A stretch of 42,365 nt of DNA from Spirogloea muscicola. Taxonomy: Eukaryota; Streptophyta; Zygnematophyceae; Spirogloeales; Spirogloeaceae. The position numbers and the translations under genes are program-made. The notes below the pieces were generated by a model that saw only the letters and a program-made list of their open reading frames with translations, was not told the origin of the DNA and did no database searches. Numbering within the stretch: position 1 is the first letter of the stretch; each line of letters begins with the position of its first letter. The stretch spans positions 69,559-111,923 of the forward strand of contig WELB01000067.1 in NCBI GenBank assembly GCA_009602725.1. Direction: 5' to 3'. Shown here piece after piece: positions 11,503 through 38,000 of the stretch.

Positions 11503-11709
11503 CATACGCCTGAGCTCGTTGCAGACAGGTTGACACTCGACGTCGCAGAAATGACAGATAGGCTGCCGGCATACCCATCTGGGCTGGGAGCATATCCTTG
11601 CGTCGTGCATATCCCAGACTCGCTATGTTCTCGAGTAGGGTATGGAAGCGAGGACCCAAGCAGCCGAAAGTGTCGATTGCGGCCGGGAGGAGGTGGTCAC
11701 TGCGGGGGT
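11503..11709 (-). mobile_element. Retroelement fragment, copy of 28024-28230
   Basis: About 207 bases match 28024-28230 with one visible difference (ccttgcg here, cctcgcg there). On the - strand it encodes the same peptide (HTLLENIASLGYARR onward) as the C-terminal part of the ORF at 27910-28542, with Lys instead of Glu at one site. Similarity stops abruptly at about 11709, after gcgggggta, so this copy is truncated there; its other end lies in the gap. Confidence 0.85.
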
Positions 11710-12430
11710 AAACTCGGGGGGTGCAGATGGTGGATTATAGATCAGGGAGAGTTACACATCGCAATCTTCTGCCCGTCTGGGCTTGGCGAGCTGCAGCCAT
11801 CCACCCAAGAAGGGGGCGAGCCCTTCGGCTTCCTGTGGTTTCGTCGTGTCTTCTTGTCTAGATGCCTAGCTGTGCGCTTCTTCAGAAGAGAGTGCGCGCC
11901 CACAGAGCTTCTTCGCTCTTTGGCTTTGGACTTTGTCCATTCTTTCTGGGCTGGCTTTGCTAGCCCCCCCTTCTCTATAGGCGAGCACTTTCTTCGGAAG
12001 AGCTTGTACTTCTTGGAATACTTCTTAGCATAGGGCTCCGTTTTATATAGCCTTTTATCCTGCACTAGTTCTGCGTGAACAATGTATTGGCTTGAATTGG
12101 CCTCCCTTTGATTTCATGCGCTCCGCGCACCTTCTCTCTCTCTCTTGAAAGAGGCTTAGGCTGCTGACTTGGGCTTACTAAGCTCTCGTGCGCTGTAGTC
12201 TCTTGCATGGCTGTATGGTTTTGGCGCCTTTTGGCCCTCTGGACCTTGTTCATTCGTTGAAGAAGTGAGCTTTTTCGAGGGGCGAGGGCTGTGCCAGCCT
12301 GAAATAAGTTCGTGCTTGTTCTCTGAAGTTCGTGCGAGATCGTGCAAGATCTATGTCTAGTTCGGGCTGTGCCAGCCCGAAATAAGAAGAGCTTTCATTC
12401 ATTCCTTAGTCTGACTCCTCCCAGCTTCCA
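11710..12430. other. Hairpin-bearing stretch of possible organellar origin
   Basis: The composition differs from its surroundings, with runs such as ctttctctct and many short GC palindromes. A motif gggctgtgccagccYgaaataag occurs at about 12287 and again at about 12365; the second contains a perfect inverted repeat (ttcgggct / agcccgaa with a 5-base loop). The word gttcgtgc is also repeated between them. Dispersed GC hairpins of this kind are common in green algal organelle intergenic DNA. A Lys/Arg-rich open frame on the - strand (12065-11742) is not recognised as a protein. Organellar origin is inference only. Confidence 0.35.
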
Positions 12431-13606
12431 GGCGTTTCCGCGTGCATGCCGCGCTTTGGCTGCTGCTGCTGGGCTCTGACGTGACGACGCTCTTGTGCTG
12501 GTCGAGCCCTTCTCTCTTTTGCTGCTAGCTACTCCGACTTGCGCCTGTTGACTAGGGTTTGCCCTGGTAGCCAGATTGCATAGCTGCATGGTTTGCTCTT
12601 TCCGGCCCCTTGTCAACTTCTTTGGGGCGTCAAGTAAGGGCAATGTGCGGACCGCCCTGCCGGTTATTTGTTGCACTGGCCATTGACGTTCACAAGGCGT
12701 TTGCGTACAACAATGACGAAAGAGAGGTGTGTCAACATACTTGCTGACGTACGTCATTGTATGTCTCAAGTACGTAGATCGACGTTGTTTGGCTACTTGG
12801 GAGTCAAACGGAGCAACAACAACTTACTGACGAACGATCTAATCTCCTCATCATCCAGCTTAGAGAAAAAGTGAAACGGAGCCTAATCAAGAATCACCCA
12901 GACAAGGTCACTCTTTATCCTGCTCTGTCAGCGATGATGCTGTCATGCACATTGATTGACTGATTGCCGATTACTTGTTGTAGACACACTCTGCTCTATC
13001 GTGGAGTATCCTGCTACTACTGTCCTGTACTACAAGCTGGCGTCCTGATGACATTGTAGTATGCTAAGTAGCCCAAATCAAAGCTGATGCTGATGTTAGT
13101 CGACCTATTGCCGATATTAGGAAGCTCTGGAAGAGCATTGAAAGATTTCTTCTCGTCTTGCAAGCGAGACGCCGCAGCTCGCGCGCCGCCTTAACCAGTG
13201 CTGCCGACCGACTACCACCTATTAAGATGAGCTTTTGACGGTAATCTTAGCCGTCTGTCATTGACATATATTCCCCCGTTAATGTTTCGTTTAGAATAGA
13301 CCCAATGCCTGGTACGCTCGCGTTCCCCCCGCCACTGCAGGCCGCTCGCAGCCGCCACCGCCAGCGCCCGCGCCAGCGCCGCTTCGACGCGGCAAGTGCT
13401 GCGCGTACCGAGCACCTCGCGCCCGTTATGTCGCCTCGCCTCGCAGGTCATTCTATACCGCTTGCTGATCTGGTCACGAAGACTTCGATCCAACATGCTG
13501 TGGTTGCAGCTTGCGAGCTGGGCCGCTTCCGCTTGCATCACGACGTCGCAGATCAGAGCTCTCATCAGCTAGAAGACTATACACTTGAAGCAGTAGCATC
13601 GTGACC
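12431..13606. other. Intergenic region before the sulfotransferase-like gene; no gene supported
   Basis: A moderately AT-rich stretch followed by a GC-rich island at about 13300-13560 that is open in both directions. The open frames look compositional. Promoter and 5' UTR of the gene starting at 13607 are expected here. Upstream exons of that gene cannot be excluded. Confidence 0.4.
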
Positions 13607-15593
13607 ATGTCGCCACAGACTCGGTACAAGGACATATGGGCCATCATTATGGGTAAGCTAGATCAGCCATATCTTCCAGCGCTGCTCACCTCAGTGTGAT
13701 ACACACAAGCGCACAAACTTCCCGTTAGTCTGATCTCATGCGCATCTTAATGAGCTTCTGTTCTGCTGCAGTGACTATAATCTTGCCGCTTGCAATGTAC
13801 GGCATGCGCGGGAAGGCAAAGAGCAGCACAAAAATTGCAGCAGTCGTCTCTGTGCTGGTCGGATTGTGCATCTTCGGCGTGATTGGCCTATCTCTGGTAT
13901 ATGCGAGTACGCAGGAAGTCAATCTTTCTGCAGCAGGTCCGTCATCAGTCCTGTACCTTATCATGCATATGACATGATGCAATGATCCAGCTATTGCTTG
14001 GAGCCTATTGTTTCCTGAAGCTATAATCATTATCAGTATATCAGGATCACCGCTTTGCTGCTGTAACGCTTCCTCTTATGTCCTGCTATGCAGTCTACAC
14101 ATCGGCAGTCTACTCTGCTGCCCTCCTCTGTCCCATGCGCATTCAGTCTACGATTTCAAGTCGCAGTGACACCCTGCGAGCAGGTCTACGCCCAATCATC
14201 ATCAACGTGGCCGGTCCAAATACTGGTGGCGGCTGGTGGAGAGAGACTCTACGAAGCTTTGCGGCACGAGAAGGGCTGGTCTTCGGTGACAGTGGAGATG
14301 CAGATATAAGCTGCAGCCACGATGCATTCCAGGTCTTGAACCCTTCGTATGGCCAGACAAGGTAGTGGCTGTCTGTGATGTCGTTATTGTCCACCTTAGA
14401 AGAGGGCTACATAATTGCACGGCACTAATGACCTGATATTCCGGCATGTGCTGCCTGGCAGATTGAGGACTATTCTGATGACTTGCTCTTATCCTTACCA
14501 AGGCCATCTCGCATCAGCCTTATTGTTCGAGATCCCAGATCAGTCGTCCTTGAGATGTACCTCACAGCTGTTCGCAAGTGCCAGTCGGACAAGTTGCAGC
14601 TACCAAGACTGCAGAAGAACACGTTGCCAGTTGCAGGGCACAGTGACCTGAGGAGATTGAGGAGAATGCTGATACAGGAAGAGCACAAGGCGACCAGCTT
14701 GCATGTAGGTCTCCGCTATTCTTCAGCACCCGCACGCTCTTATTCAACAACAACAGCTCATCGATCGTTTCTGCTTGTACTTTTGTGCATGTTAGGCAGT
14801 CTGCAATGCCAGCAAAGAGGAGGGCATCAACATAGTCATCAGAGAGCTGCAACAAGAGGGTTGTCGAGGCTCCCTGGCTTATGCCTGTGTAGCCAATGGA
14901 CTTGCGGCTCAGGTTCTACAAGAAGAGAACCTCAGAGTCTTCAAGGTGACAGTGGATATACTTGGGATGCTTAGGATCGTGTGCAAGCTGAGCTTCACGC
15001 ATATAAGCTGGCGTAGCGCTTTTGCTGACATGTTGACTGGTAGTGCTTCCGCAGTATGAGGACCTTTGGGGCAACAGTGAGGGGTTCACAAGCATTGGAA
15101 GCTTCTTTGGCCTGCAGGTATCTATCTTCAAAGGCACAGGCAAGGCTATACGTGCTTATGATTTGGATATTGGAGATGGACAGTCTCATGGCAAATGCCA
15201 CTCTTAGTAGCGCATTATTGGCTTTCAATTGTGATGCTTGGCAAAAAGAATGTGACACTCTGCATCTGCATGAGGTTGCACTCAGGGCAAGCAGCTTAAG
15301 AACTTTGTGAACGTTGGCCAGCTCTGGACTGAGGACTTCCGGCGCCTGTTCCGCAGCTCACACATCCTGCAGGCTCGTGAAATAGGAGCCTGGCGGAATG
15401 TGAGTTTCTCTGGGCCGCCGACCCTGCAGGGACCTGGCCTAATGTACTTGCTGTTCTGTCTTTTCTTCTCACAATCTGACCTGACTTCGTTTGGACTGCT
15501 TGCTTGCTCCAGCATTTTACTGCTAGTAACCGAGAATCTGTGATGGCTGCCCTTGGCAATGCCATCCTGGGCATGGGCTACAGTCCAATGTGA
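13607..15593 (+). CDS. Membrane-anchored sulfotransferase-like protein
   Basis: Eight exons (13607-13652, 13772-13906, 14094-14332, 14462-14704, 14796-14945, 15055-15117, 15286-15399, 15513-15593) join in phase into 356 residues. The N-terminus holds two hydrophobic segments (DIWAIIMVTIILPLAMYG and AAVVSVLVGLCIFGVIGLS), suggesting a Golgi or endomembrane anchor. A P-loop-like segment, IIINVAGPNTGGGWWRETLR, matches the 5'-phosphosulfate-binding region of PAPS-dependent sulfotransferases. ISLIVRDPRSVVLEMY matches the 3'-phosphate-binding motif. VFKYEDLWGN and a terminal MAALGNAILGMGY fit the later family motifs (YEDL, and the final LGY). The likely reaction is transfer of sulfate from PAPS to a carbohydrate or small molecule; the acceptor is unknown. 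The classical Lys of the P-loop is not evident, so activity is uncertain. It converges on the Pol III gene. Confidence 0.72.
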
Positions 15594-16139
15594 GCCAGAG
15601 CAGCTGGCGGTGCGCTCAGCACACCAGTGTGCACTGTAAGCATGAGGCGTCAGCAGCGAAATATCTTGCAGAAGCTTGTCGTTGAAGCGGTCAAATGTTG
15701 GAGCGGAGCTGCAACATTTGCATCCTGCTGCTCATTGGTAGTAGAGATGAGTAGACGGGGTCAGTTGGCCCCAAGCTTGGCAGCTAGGCTGGCAGCTTCA
15801 CGCATGTCACGTCCTTGTCACCTCAGAGACATGGTATTGCTCAATGCCAACCTGTTCCGCCTGGCCTTCGCATAATGTAGCCCTTCAAGCCGCGACAGGC
15901 AAACCCTGCAGCGTCACAACACCTCATGAATCAGTCACCAGTGCTTTCCTCTCAGCAGCCTGCTGCATGACATGCTGTAGGCACTAGTATTTATGGTAGC
16001 CCCTCTGCTGCTGCTCCTCAGGCCAGTCCAGTCAAGGTAGCATCTCAGCCTTACCTCCAGCAGCGAAGAAAGCAAGAGTGGCCAAGCGTGCTGTGCACCA
16101 TTCGGCAGCGACAATGTACGGGGCCCTATCCTCGAGCTC
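15594..16139. other. Convergent intergenic region
   Basis: This stretch lies between the stops of the sulfotransferase-like gene (+) and the Pol III subunit gene (-). A TGTAA pentamer at 15635-15639, about 42 bases after the + strand stop, fits the polyadenylation signal typical of green algae. No gene is seen. Confidence 0.45.
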
Positions 16140-27767
<11,628 letters not shown>

Positions 27768-27909
27768 GGTTTTGGGGGGTTTATGGGTTAGGGAGAAGAG
27801 AGAGTGGGAGGAATGCGCGTATATTAAGAGATGGGGAGGCCATGTGTGGCCAAGTACAAAGGCAAGCACATTGGACAAATGTACGTCACCTGCTGCTAAG
27901 CTGACCCGC

Positions 27910-28590
27910 TCAGTAACCACGAGTCAGCACATAGAGGTCGCTAGCTGACGCTCGAATACCGGACGGCAATTGACTAGCTCTTGTGCCAGCAGCTAAGGCT
28001 CGACCAGCTTTCTGATGCAGAGCATACGCCTGAGCTCGTTGCAGACAGGTTGACACTCGACGTCGCAGAAATGACAGATAGGCTGCCGGCATACCCATCT
28101 GGGCTGGGAGCATATCCTCGCGTCGTGCATATCCCAGACTCGCTATGTTCTCGAGTAGGGTATGGAAGCGAGGACCCAAGCAGCCGAAAGTGTCGATTGC
28201 GGCCGGGAGGAGGTGGTCACTGCGGGGGTAGTCTGAGTAGTGTCGGAGCTTTTTCTGCTCAGCACCTCCCACTGCATGGCCAGCAATGTGTGTGGAAGCG
28301 GAACTCTTGTATGCCTCAGTCACCACCACATCAACCAAAGCTCGTGGGCCTCCGCCAGGTTGTACACCCACAATGTCCAGGGTGCGACGGTGATGGCCTC
28401 CCTGGGAATCCGTGGTGATGGGCATTACATTGCTCACTTCAACGATGGCGCGGTAGCCGGCCTCGCGCATCAAGCCCGCCAGGGCGTCCCGTAGGAGATT
28501 GTGGACGCCCACCACCTCAGGGCCTGTGGGACACCGCAGCATGTGGGTGGCTAGGTCTCCGCCCTCCGCACGGAAGCCACACTCACACTA
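27910..28590 (-). mobile_element. Retroelement C-terminal ORF with zinc knuckle and nuclease-like domain
   Basis: An uninterrupted frame of ~210 codons from ATG 28542 to a stop at 27910, open upstream to about 28582, where a stop/acceptor-like TTTAG occurs. The extended N-terminus carries CECGFRAEGGDLATHMLRCP, a C-x-C...H...C zinc-knuckle pattern. Then TLDIVG, ALVDVVVTEAYK and GGAEQKKLRHY give a D...D-V...K arrangement resembling the PD-(D/E)XK-like domain found after reverse transcriptases in many algal and protist retroelements, followed by LLPAAIDTFGCLGPRFHTLL. No reverse transcriptase is present next to it, so this is a 3' fragment or a stand-alone derivative. Lack of introns contrasts with the neighbouring genes. 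A partial copy lies at 11503-11709. Confidence 0.65.
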
Positions 28591-28650
28591 AAGGGAGGGA
28601 GGGAGGAGAGAGGGAGGAAGGAGGGAGGGAGGGAGGGAAGGAGGGGGAGA

Positions 28651-28704
<54 letters not shown>

Positions 28705-28705
28705 G
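28589..28705 (+). repeat. GGGA/GA microsatellite
   Basis: The left half is built from (GGGA)n-like units and the right half is a pure (GA)n run of about 20 units. On the - strand it is a polypyrimidine run ending CCCTTTAG immediately before the retroelement zinc-knuckle sequence. Confidence 0.95.
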
Positions 28706-28828
28706 ACGAAGCTCGCACATCCCAAGCACTGCCTAGAGGCACCACGTTGCATGTGCATGATATCATGGAGCAGTCGGCCATATACTTCTTGGGCACTGCT
28801 GCAGACTCTCCAGCACAGACGGCCATGA

Positions 28829-29371
28829 TCATCGCAAGCCTGTATCAAAGACTGATACTGTTGTGCAGACCAACTGGTCCCTGGAGTTTTTTGGCGAGCG
28901 AAGAAGGCCCACATAATCCCAGACTGACACCGTAGCTGGGTCCGCCCCTGCCTTCCGCTCGATGGCTGACTTACTAATTGCCTCTGCGCCAGGTGCTTGC
29001 AGATCGTCATTGGCTTTTAAAGCCGTCTGCAGGCGCTGCTGTCGTGTCGTTGCAGCAATCACCATCTGGGTAAAGCTCACTTTCGGGCTCTCAGACTTCC
29101 AGCACGTGCACAGTGCATGCAGGACAAATGGACGTATGGAGTCCCTCAAAAGGGCGTCGAGAATTCGACATGGAAGATGGTGCTGCTCCACGGCTGTCTC
29201 GTGACATGGTCTAAGCGAGTAGACTGTGCCAGTGTCTGTGAGGGGAGACCACAAGCAAGACATGCAGCCTCTGGAAGCTGCAAGAAACTTTGGAGCAGAA
29301 GCTGCAGGAAGTAGCCTTGCCCTCGTGCACGAAAGATCCTGGGCATTGCCAGGGCGAGCAGAGGGCCCCAT
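28829..29371 (-). CDS. Orphan open frame beside the retroelement, unidentified
   Basis: A 180-codon frame runs uninterrupted between the retroelement ORF and the 3' end of KRR1. It includes CRILDALLRDSIRPFVLHAL and ALKANDDLQAPGAEAISKSA, which look like ordinary helical protein, but I recognise no family. Its intronless state in an intron-rich neighbourhood, same strand and adjacency suggest it belongs to the inserted element, possibly its upstream part split off by the GA microsatellite. It may also be a chance frame. Confidence 0.3.
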   Translation of the reverse strand: MGPSARPGNAQDLSCTRARLLPAASAPKFLAASRGCMSCLWSPLTDTGTVYSLRPCHETAVEQHHLPCRILDALLRDSIRPFVLHALCTCWKSESPKVSFTQMVIAATTRQQRLQTALKANDDLQAPGAEAISKSAIERKAGADPATVSVWDYVGLLRSPKNSRDQLVCTTVSVFDTGLR

Positions 29372-29487
29372 AGCAATCTCTTCAGTGCTTCATGGCTATC
29401 CAGCAAGTGGCTTGAGTGTGCTAGCTTAAATCTTATGGACCAATCTATGGACCACTAATTATTAGTTGATCAAAAGGTTTTGGATGG

Positions 29488-33469
<3,982 letters not shown>

Positions 33470-33833
33470 CTTCGGCCTGCCCTTGGCGTTCAGCCGCACA
33501 CCCTCGCCGTCGCCGCCGCCGCCTTCCTTGGCGCCCGCGTCCTGCGCCGCCGCCGCCGCCGCCGCCGCCGCCGACGCCGTTCCTCTGATCTACATAACTC
33601 ACAGCAGATTGACCCGCTCAACAACCACGGGACAAAATATGAATGTCAAACGTGAGCTGAGGCAGTGAGGCATTGCTTTTCCTATCTGAAACAATTTACT
33701 CAAGTGGTGTTGCCTCCCCCTGGGTATATTTTTTCACTTCGAGCTTTTACTGCCGCTCTTTTGGAATGGGCAGCCGCACTCCTGTTACTCTAAGCAAAAG
33801 TTAGCTTACTGCCAGTGCCACGGCAGCCATCGC

Positions 33834-33867
<34 letters not shown>
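33470..33867. promoter_or_regulatory. Shared 5' region between divergent KRR1 and NDUFB3
   Basis: About 400 bases separate the two start codons and probably act as a bidirectional promoter. (GCC)n at about 33545-33575 lies on the KRR1 side, and (GGC)n at about 33838-33867 directly precedes the NDUFB3 ATG. No defined transcription-factor site can be named from sequence alone. Confidence 0.4.
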
Positions 33868-33868
<1 letters not shown>

Positions 33869-34077
33869 TGGCGGGCGGCGGGCCCGGGGACTTCTTCCGG
33901 GCGCGCGACGAGTACCGCTTCCACCCCATGATCCGCTCGCCGTGGCGCCACGCCTTCCCGGGCCTCGGCCTCGGCGTCGCCGCCTTCGCCGTGTACCTCT
34001 TCGTGGAGGGCATGGCGTCCAAGCTCGCCGCGCCGCGCGGCGGCGGCGGCGGCGGCGCCAAGCACAGCGACCACTGA
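33868..34077 (+). CDS. NDUFB3: Mitochondrial complex I B12 subunit (NDUFB3-like)
   Basis: A single uninterrupted exon encodes 69 residues. GDFFRARDEYRFHPMIR, then an amphipathic stretch, and HAFPGLGLGVAAFAVYLFVE (the single membrane-spanning helix) match the plant NDUFB3/B12 subunit in order, spacing and length (plants about 70 residues). The protein is an accessory subunit of the membrane arm of NADH:ubiquinone oxidoreductase in the mitochondrial inner membrane. The ATG follows a GGC-repeat leader and no earlier in-frame ATG with family similarity is seen. The Gly run GGGGGG near the C-terminus is unusual and matches the local GGC-repeat bias. It is the only intronless recognisable gene here, and it is divergent from KRR1. 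Confidence 0.93.
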
Positions 34078-34087
34078 AGGCGGCGGC

Positions 34088-34118
<31 letters not shown>

Positions 34119-35040
34119 TCGCCAACTCGTCGCCGGCGTTGATGGCGCCCTTGGCATCGCCGCCGATGCCAGCCGTGAACGGCTGACGCCGCAGGCTGGT
34201 CGTTTGATGATGGCGGCGAGGCGTCGCCTCAGCACTGCGTGACCAGCAGCGGGTGACTGTTGCGGACGCTCTGCGCCGCCATCGTTCGCCTCGATGGCCT
34301 AGATTGCTGCAAGCGCTAGCAAGGATTTGGTGGGCAAGCCCGGTGATGGCGCGGGCGTGGCAGCTCCCGCTGCTAGAAGTTGCAATTTGGCAGCCTAGTC
34401 TGCTAAGATCTGGCCATTGACCTTGCCAATGCAAGAGATCAACGTCCGCTGTGCGAAGGCTAAATGAGCCTTCCTCACCTGCAGCTTGGCACAAGATGCA
34501 AAGCGCGCTTCACCAGTTTGGCATAACACACAATGAACTGGAGCATGTCGCAAACCCCCACGCTAAATGGTTGCAGAATCATAACAATGTGCACGCGCAA
34601 GTTTGTGCCGGTGTATTGATGAACAGAACAGCTTGCTTGGAATTGCTGTAAACACCCTGCATTATCCACCGGCACACCGCGCTACGTCTTTCCATAGCAA
34701 GATGCCCGAAGAGAAGCGAGTGGCCTGGGAAGCCCACACATAAGTGGCAGTGTGAGGCAGTATTGGGGGGTTATCTCCATTGAGCAGTGGTTGCAGTTGC
34801 CCGCCCACATCGGTGCGCCGGCTGCAGTCGACGCAGTCGATGTCCACAAGCAGGCCTTTGGTATTAGCTTAATGGAGGCGCGTTAAGGGAGGCTCACATC
34901 ACCACTGCCAATGGCGCTGATAAAGCTGGCGGCGCCGCCGGTGGCCATTTGTGCGGCTCCCAGCAGCTGCTGCGTCTGCAAGATGGCAGCGCGGCAGGCG
35001 ACAGTGGGTGGTTTTGCCGAAGGCGGCGGTGGCGCCGGCG
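34078..35040. other. GC-repeat-rich intergenic region
   Basis: The first part (34078-34140) is (GGC)n-like DNA downstream of NDUFB3. The rest has no convincing coding frame, although long compositional frames exist on both strands. The region ends in the upstream flank of the FkbM-family gene. Confidence 0.45.
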
Positions 35041-38000
35041 ATGGCGGCAGAAAGGGCGGACGCCCAACTGAGCACCATGGTGCTGCCCGACGGCCTACCC
35101 ATCAAGTGCGTCCAGGGCTCTGCCAAGTTGTTGTAGGAAACGTCATTGCATATGCTTGGACGGCACCGCTAAGGTCAGCTCGGATGCACCGCCGTCACGG
35201 CGGCGGTGGCGGAGGAGGCTGGCAATGGCTGCAGCTTGGCGGCACTGGGAGCGACGATGATGGCGGTGACGACAGCGGCCTCATGCGTCGGCACTGCCGT
35301 GACTTTACAGTGTATACAGTGTGTCGGCACTACAATGTGCCGCGTGCACGATGGTGGATCGCCCACGTAACCGCCGCCTCCATCTCGGCTGGCGTCGTAT
35401 ACTGCTGCAGGTATGTCAGCAAGTTGGACGCGGAGTTCTTGTATCGGGAGGTCGTGGAGCAAGCGCAGTACCAACGGCTTGGGGTGATGGCCGCAGCCCA
35501 GCAAAGCGTCCGCCATTGCAGATCCATCACCGGTGCAGAGTGTAGGGTCAGGAGCCTGGCCTGGGCCTTCGGCTAGGATAGAGATCAGATGACGTTGTGC
35601 TTCTTGCTCGTCTATATGTGATGCTCAAGTTGCCAGAAGTCACATCGTCGAATGGCAAAGAGTCCATCGTATTGCAGCTTGGTAATCGCTCGCATGCAAT
35701 GCTGGGCTGGACTGTGATACCTCAATGCTGCAGGCTGAGCTGGTACCCGGCGCTGTCATCGTCGATGTGGGCGCCAACATCGGCTTCTTCACCATGTTGG
35801 CGGCCAAGGCAAGTGAGCAAAAGCCAGACCAATGACGCTGAGCTTCCTGTTGGTCACTGTGATTAGTCGTGAGCTCCCATTAACAATGCTGTAAGCACAT
35901 CAATGTCAAGGGCTCGCAAGATAACGGCCGTAAGCACCGCCAGCTTTGATGGAGGTTCTGGCGGCACCCAATCGGCCAGGCTTACCCAGGCGGGATTGTC
36001 ATTGCAATCGAGCCCATCGCCGCCAACTTTGGGGCGCTGCAGTGGAACCTCGCATCGCTCAGGCGGCAGCAGCCAGCCCGCGGTGTGAGCTGCACGCTGC
36101 TGCACACCAGCTTGATCTTCGAATTGAAGGACTTTCCATCTGAGGCTTTCAGTGGGGCTCGCTAGACAACTGCTGGCACAGTCACTATGTACGCGCCAGC
36201 ATTCAGCCAACAGTCATCATAACCGTGCGAGCTTGACCCCATTTGTGGCATACATCGCCTGTACCAGCAGAAGTGGCAGAGGTGCGGCTGCTCAACGTTG
36301 TTGTCTCGGACGGGTCCACCGACACGGCAAGCAGCCGGAGCCCTGAGATGCAGCGAGAGTGGACGCTGCAGCCCAGAACATGCAGGAGAATTGCATCAAG
36401 AATACTGCAACTTATCCCTCTCTCTCTCGTGTGTGCAGGCAGAGTTCACATTCTACGAACGGGCCTCCGGATGGAGCACAATGAGGCCAGACCCTGGCGA
36501 GGTGAGGCAGAAATCATAGCTTTTGCTTTTGGGGTGGTCAAGTACCAGACTTCTTCAGCGCTGTGCTCCTTAGCTGGCCATGGAGCTGGCCTTGAAGAGT
36601 GTCACAGCTGCCAGCGCCTGCATCACGCAGGTAGATGCTGCCATGGTCATATTCCTCAGAAACACGCTCGGAGGATCTGAGCTCTTGCCGGATGGTCCCT
36701 TGGTAGGCCCCATGAGAACTTACACTCGTGAGAGCAGACTTAGCAGACACTTAAGTCTTAACTGATGCACTGCACTTTAGATCTCAATGAATCTGAAGAT
36801 GCGGAATTTGAAGGAGGTTAGACTGTCTTCTCGTCATCCTTCTATCAAGGATTCGTCCATGCCCTCTGCTATCTGGCCTGGACTGGTCTCACCCTGGTAT
36901 CATGGCATTGCCTTGCGCATGCCAGGCATCTGCTGGGAGGTGGCTGCTGGATTGCTGGCCCACGTGGCTGTATGATGCAGCAGTGCGCAACTTCGTGCAG
37001 CACATGCTGGGAAAGCAGACCAAGGTGTCTCCGGCCTCACTTATCTAGAGGCATAGACCAATTTTTGATGTACTTATGAACAATCTCAACTCCTAAAGCA
37101 CGTTAATTACCTTCCTAGACATTCATCTTCCTTGTATAGCCAGAGGAAGGCACAAGCGGGCCCGAAATGGGTTGCTCGTTGGAGAGTCAGGGTTCACGTG
37201 CAAATTCTGCGTGGCCTCAGAATTGAGCTCGAAGTTGATGGTCTTTAAGTTGCTGGTCCTCTGGCCAGGTGTCCTGCCCGTTGGTGAGCCTCTCCGACAT
37301 CATCATCCAAGAGGACCTCAAGTGAGCACTTTTTTGATTGCCATTGCATTCACAACCCCCCAAAGTGGAATTAGAGGCTATGAATGATTGTTAAGTAAAG
37401 TAATCCAATCAGTTTGAGGCCAGAACAGCCTAATCATGGCATAATGGCATCAGCGCATCTGAATGTCATACTGCAGGCGCATTGACCTCCTCAAGGTTGA
37501 TGTGGAGCGGGCGGAGCTTGACGTCCTTCGTGGAGTGCGGTCCAGCCACTGGCCCCTCATTCAACAGGCGAGCCGCCACTCATCAGATCGTTTAGATTTC
37601 GAGTCCTCTCCTTTGTCCCATGCAAGAACTGTAGTGCCTATGCTAAAACTGAGCATTGAAGTGAATCATCGTAGCAGATACCTCCTACTCCTCGCTCTTA
37701 CTCTACTAGCTCCTTCTCTGAGATTACATTCTTATGCAGGTTATACTGGAGATTCATGATCAAAGCGGCCAGCTCCAGGCAGCGGTAAGATGTGATGCTC
37801 ATGGCACACTCTTTCTCAGAGGATGAGAGCAAGTCGTGCATATCATAGATTGTTCTTCTGGCACGCGCCGCAACCCAAACGATCTGTGAGGTAACGGGTT
37901 ACTGGTTGCTGTAATTCACCAACAACACCAACTCAATTTTACTTGTTATCTTGTGGCACTGCAATCTCCATCACCAAACTCTGATTCAGTTGATGTGGCG

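Noticed and set aside
10256-12033. Several very long open frames spanning the assembly gap on both strands
   Set aside because: They are open only because N codons are not stops; the real sequence on either side is unrelated.
11742-12065. Lys/Arg-rich - strand frame (KTEPYAKKYSKKYKLFRRK) as a ribosomal protein
   Set aside because: No match to a family I can name, and the composition follows local CTT/TTC-rich DNA.
14088-14309. An alternative frame through exon 3 of the sulfotransferase-like gene
   Set aside because: Only the other frame gives the P-loop-like IIINVAGPNTGGGWW and closes phase with both neighbouring exons.
33790-34494. A 234-codon - strand frame overlapping NDUFB3
   Set aside because: It is made of Arg/Ala/Pro repeats from GGC/GCC DNA, while the opposite strand encodes a clear NDUFB3 subunit.
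35806-35815. GC donor (AAG/GCAAGT) at the end of the FkbM motif I exon
   Set aside because: A canonical GTGAGC donor four bases later restores reading phase (exon end 35812), so no GC donor is needed there.
35597-35866. Open frame starting MLLARLYVMLKLPEVTSSNG as an FkbM exon
   Set aside because: Joining 35483 directly to 35734 keeps phase and gives the family's normal spacing before VIVDVGANIG; this stretch fits an intron.
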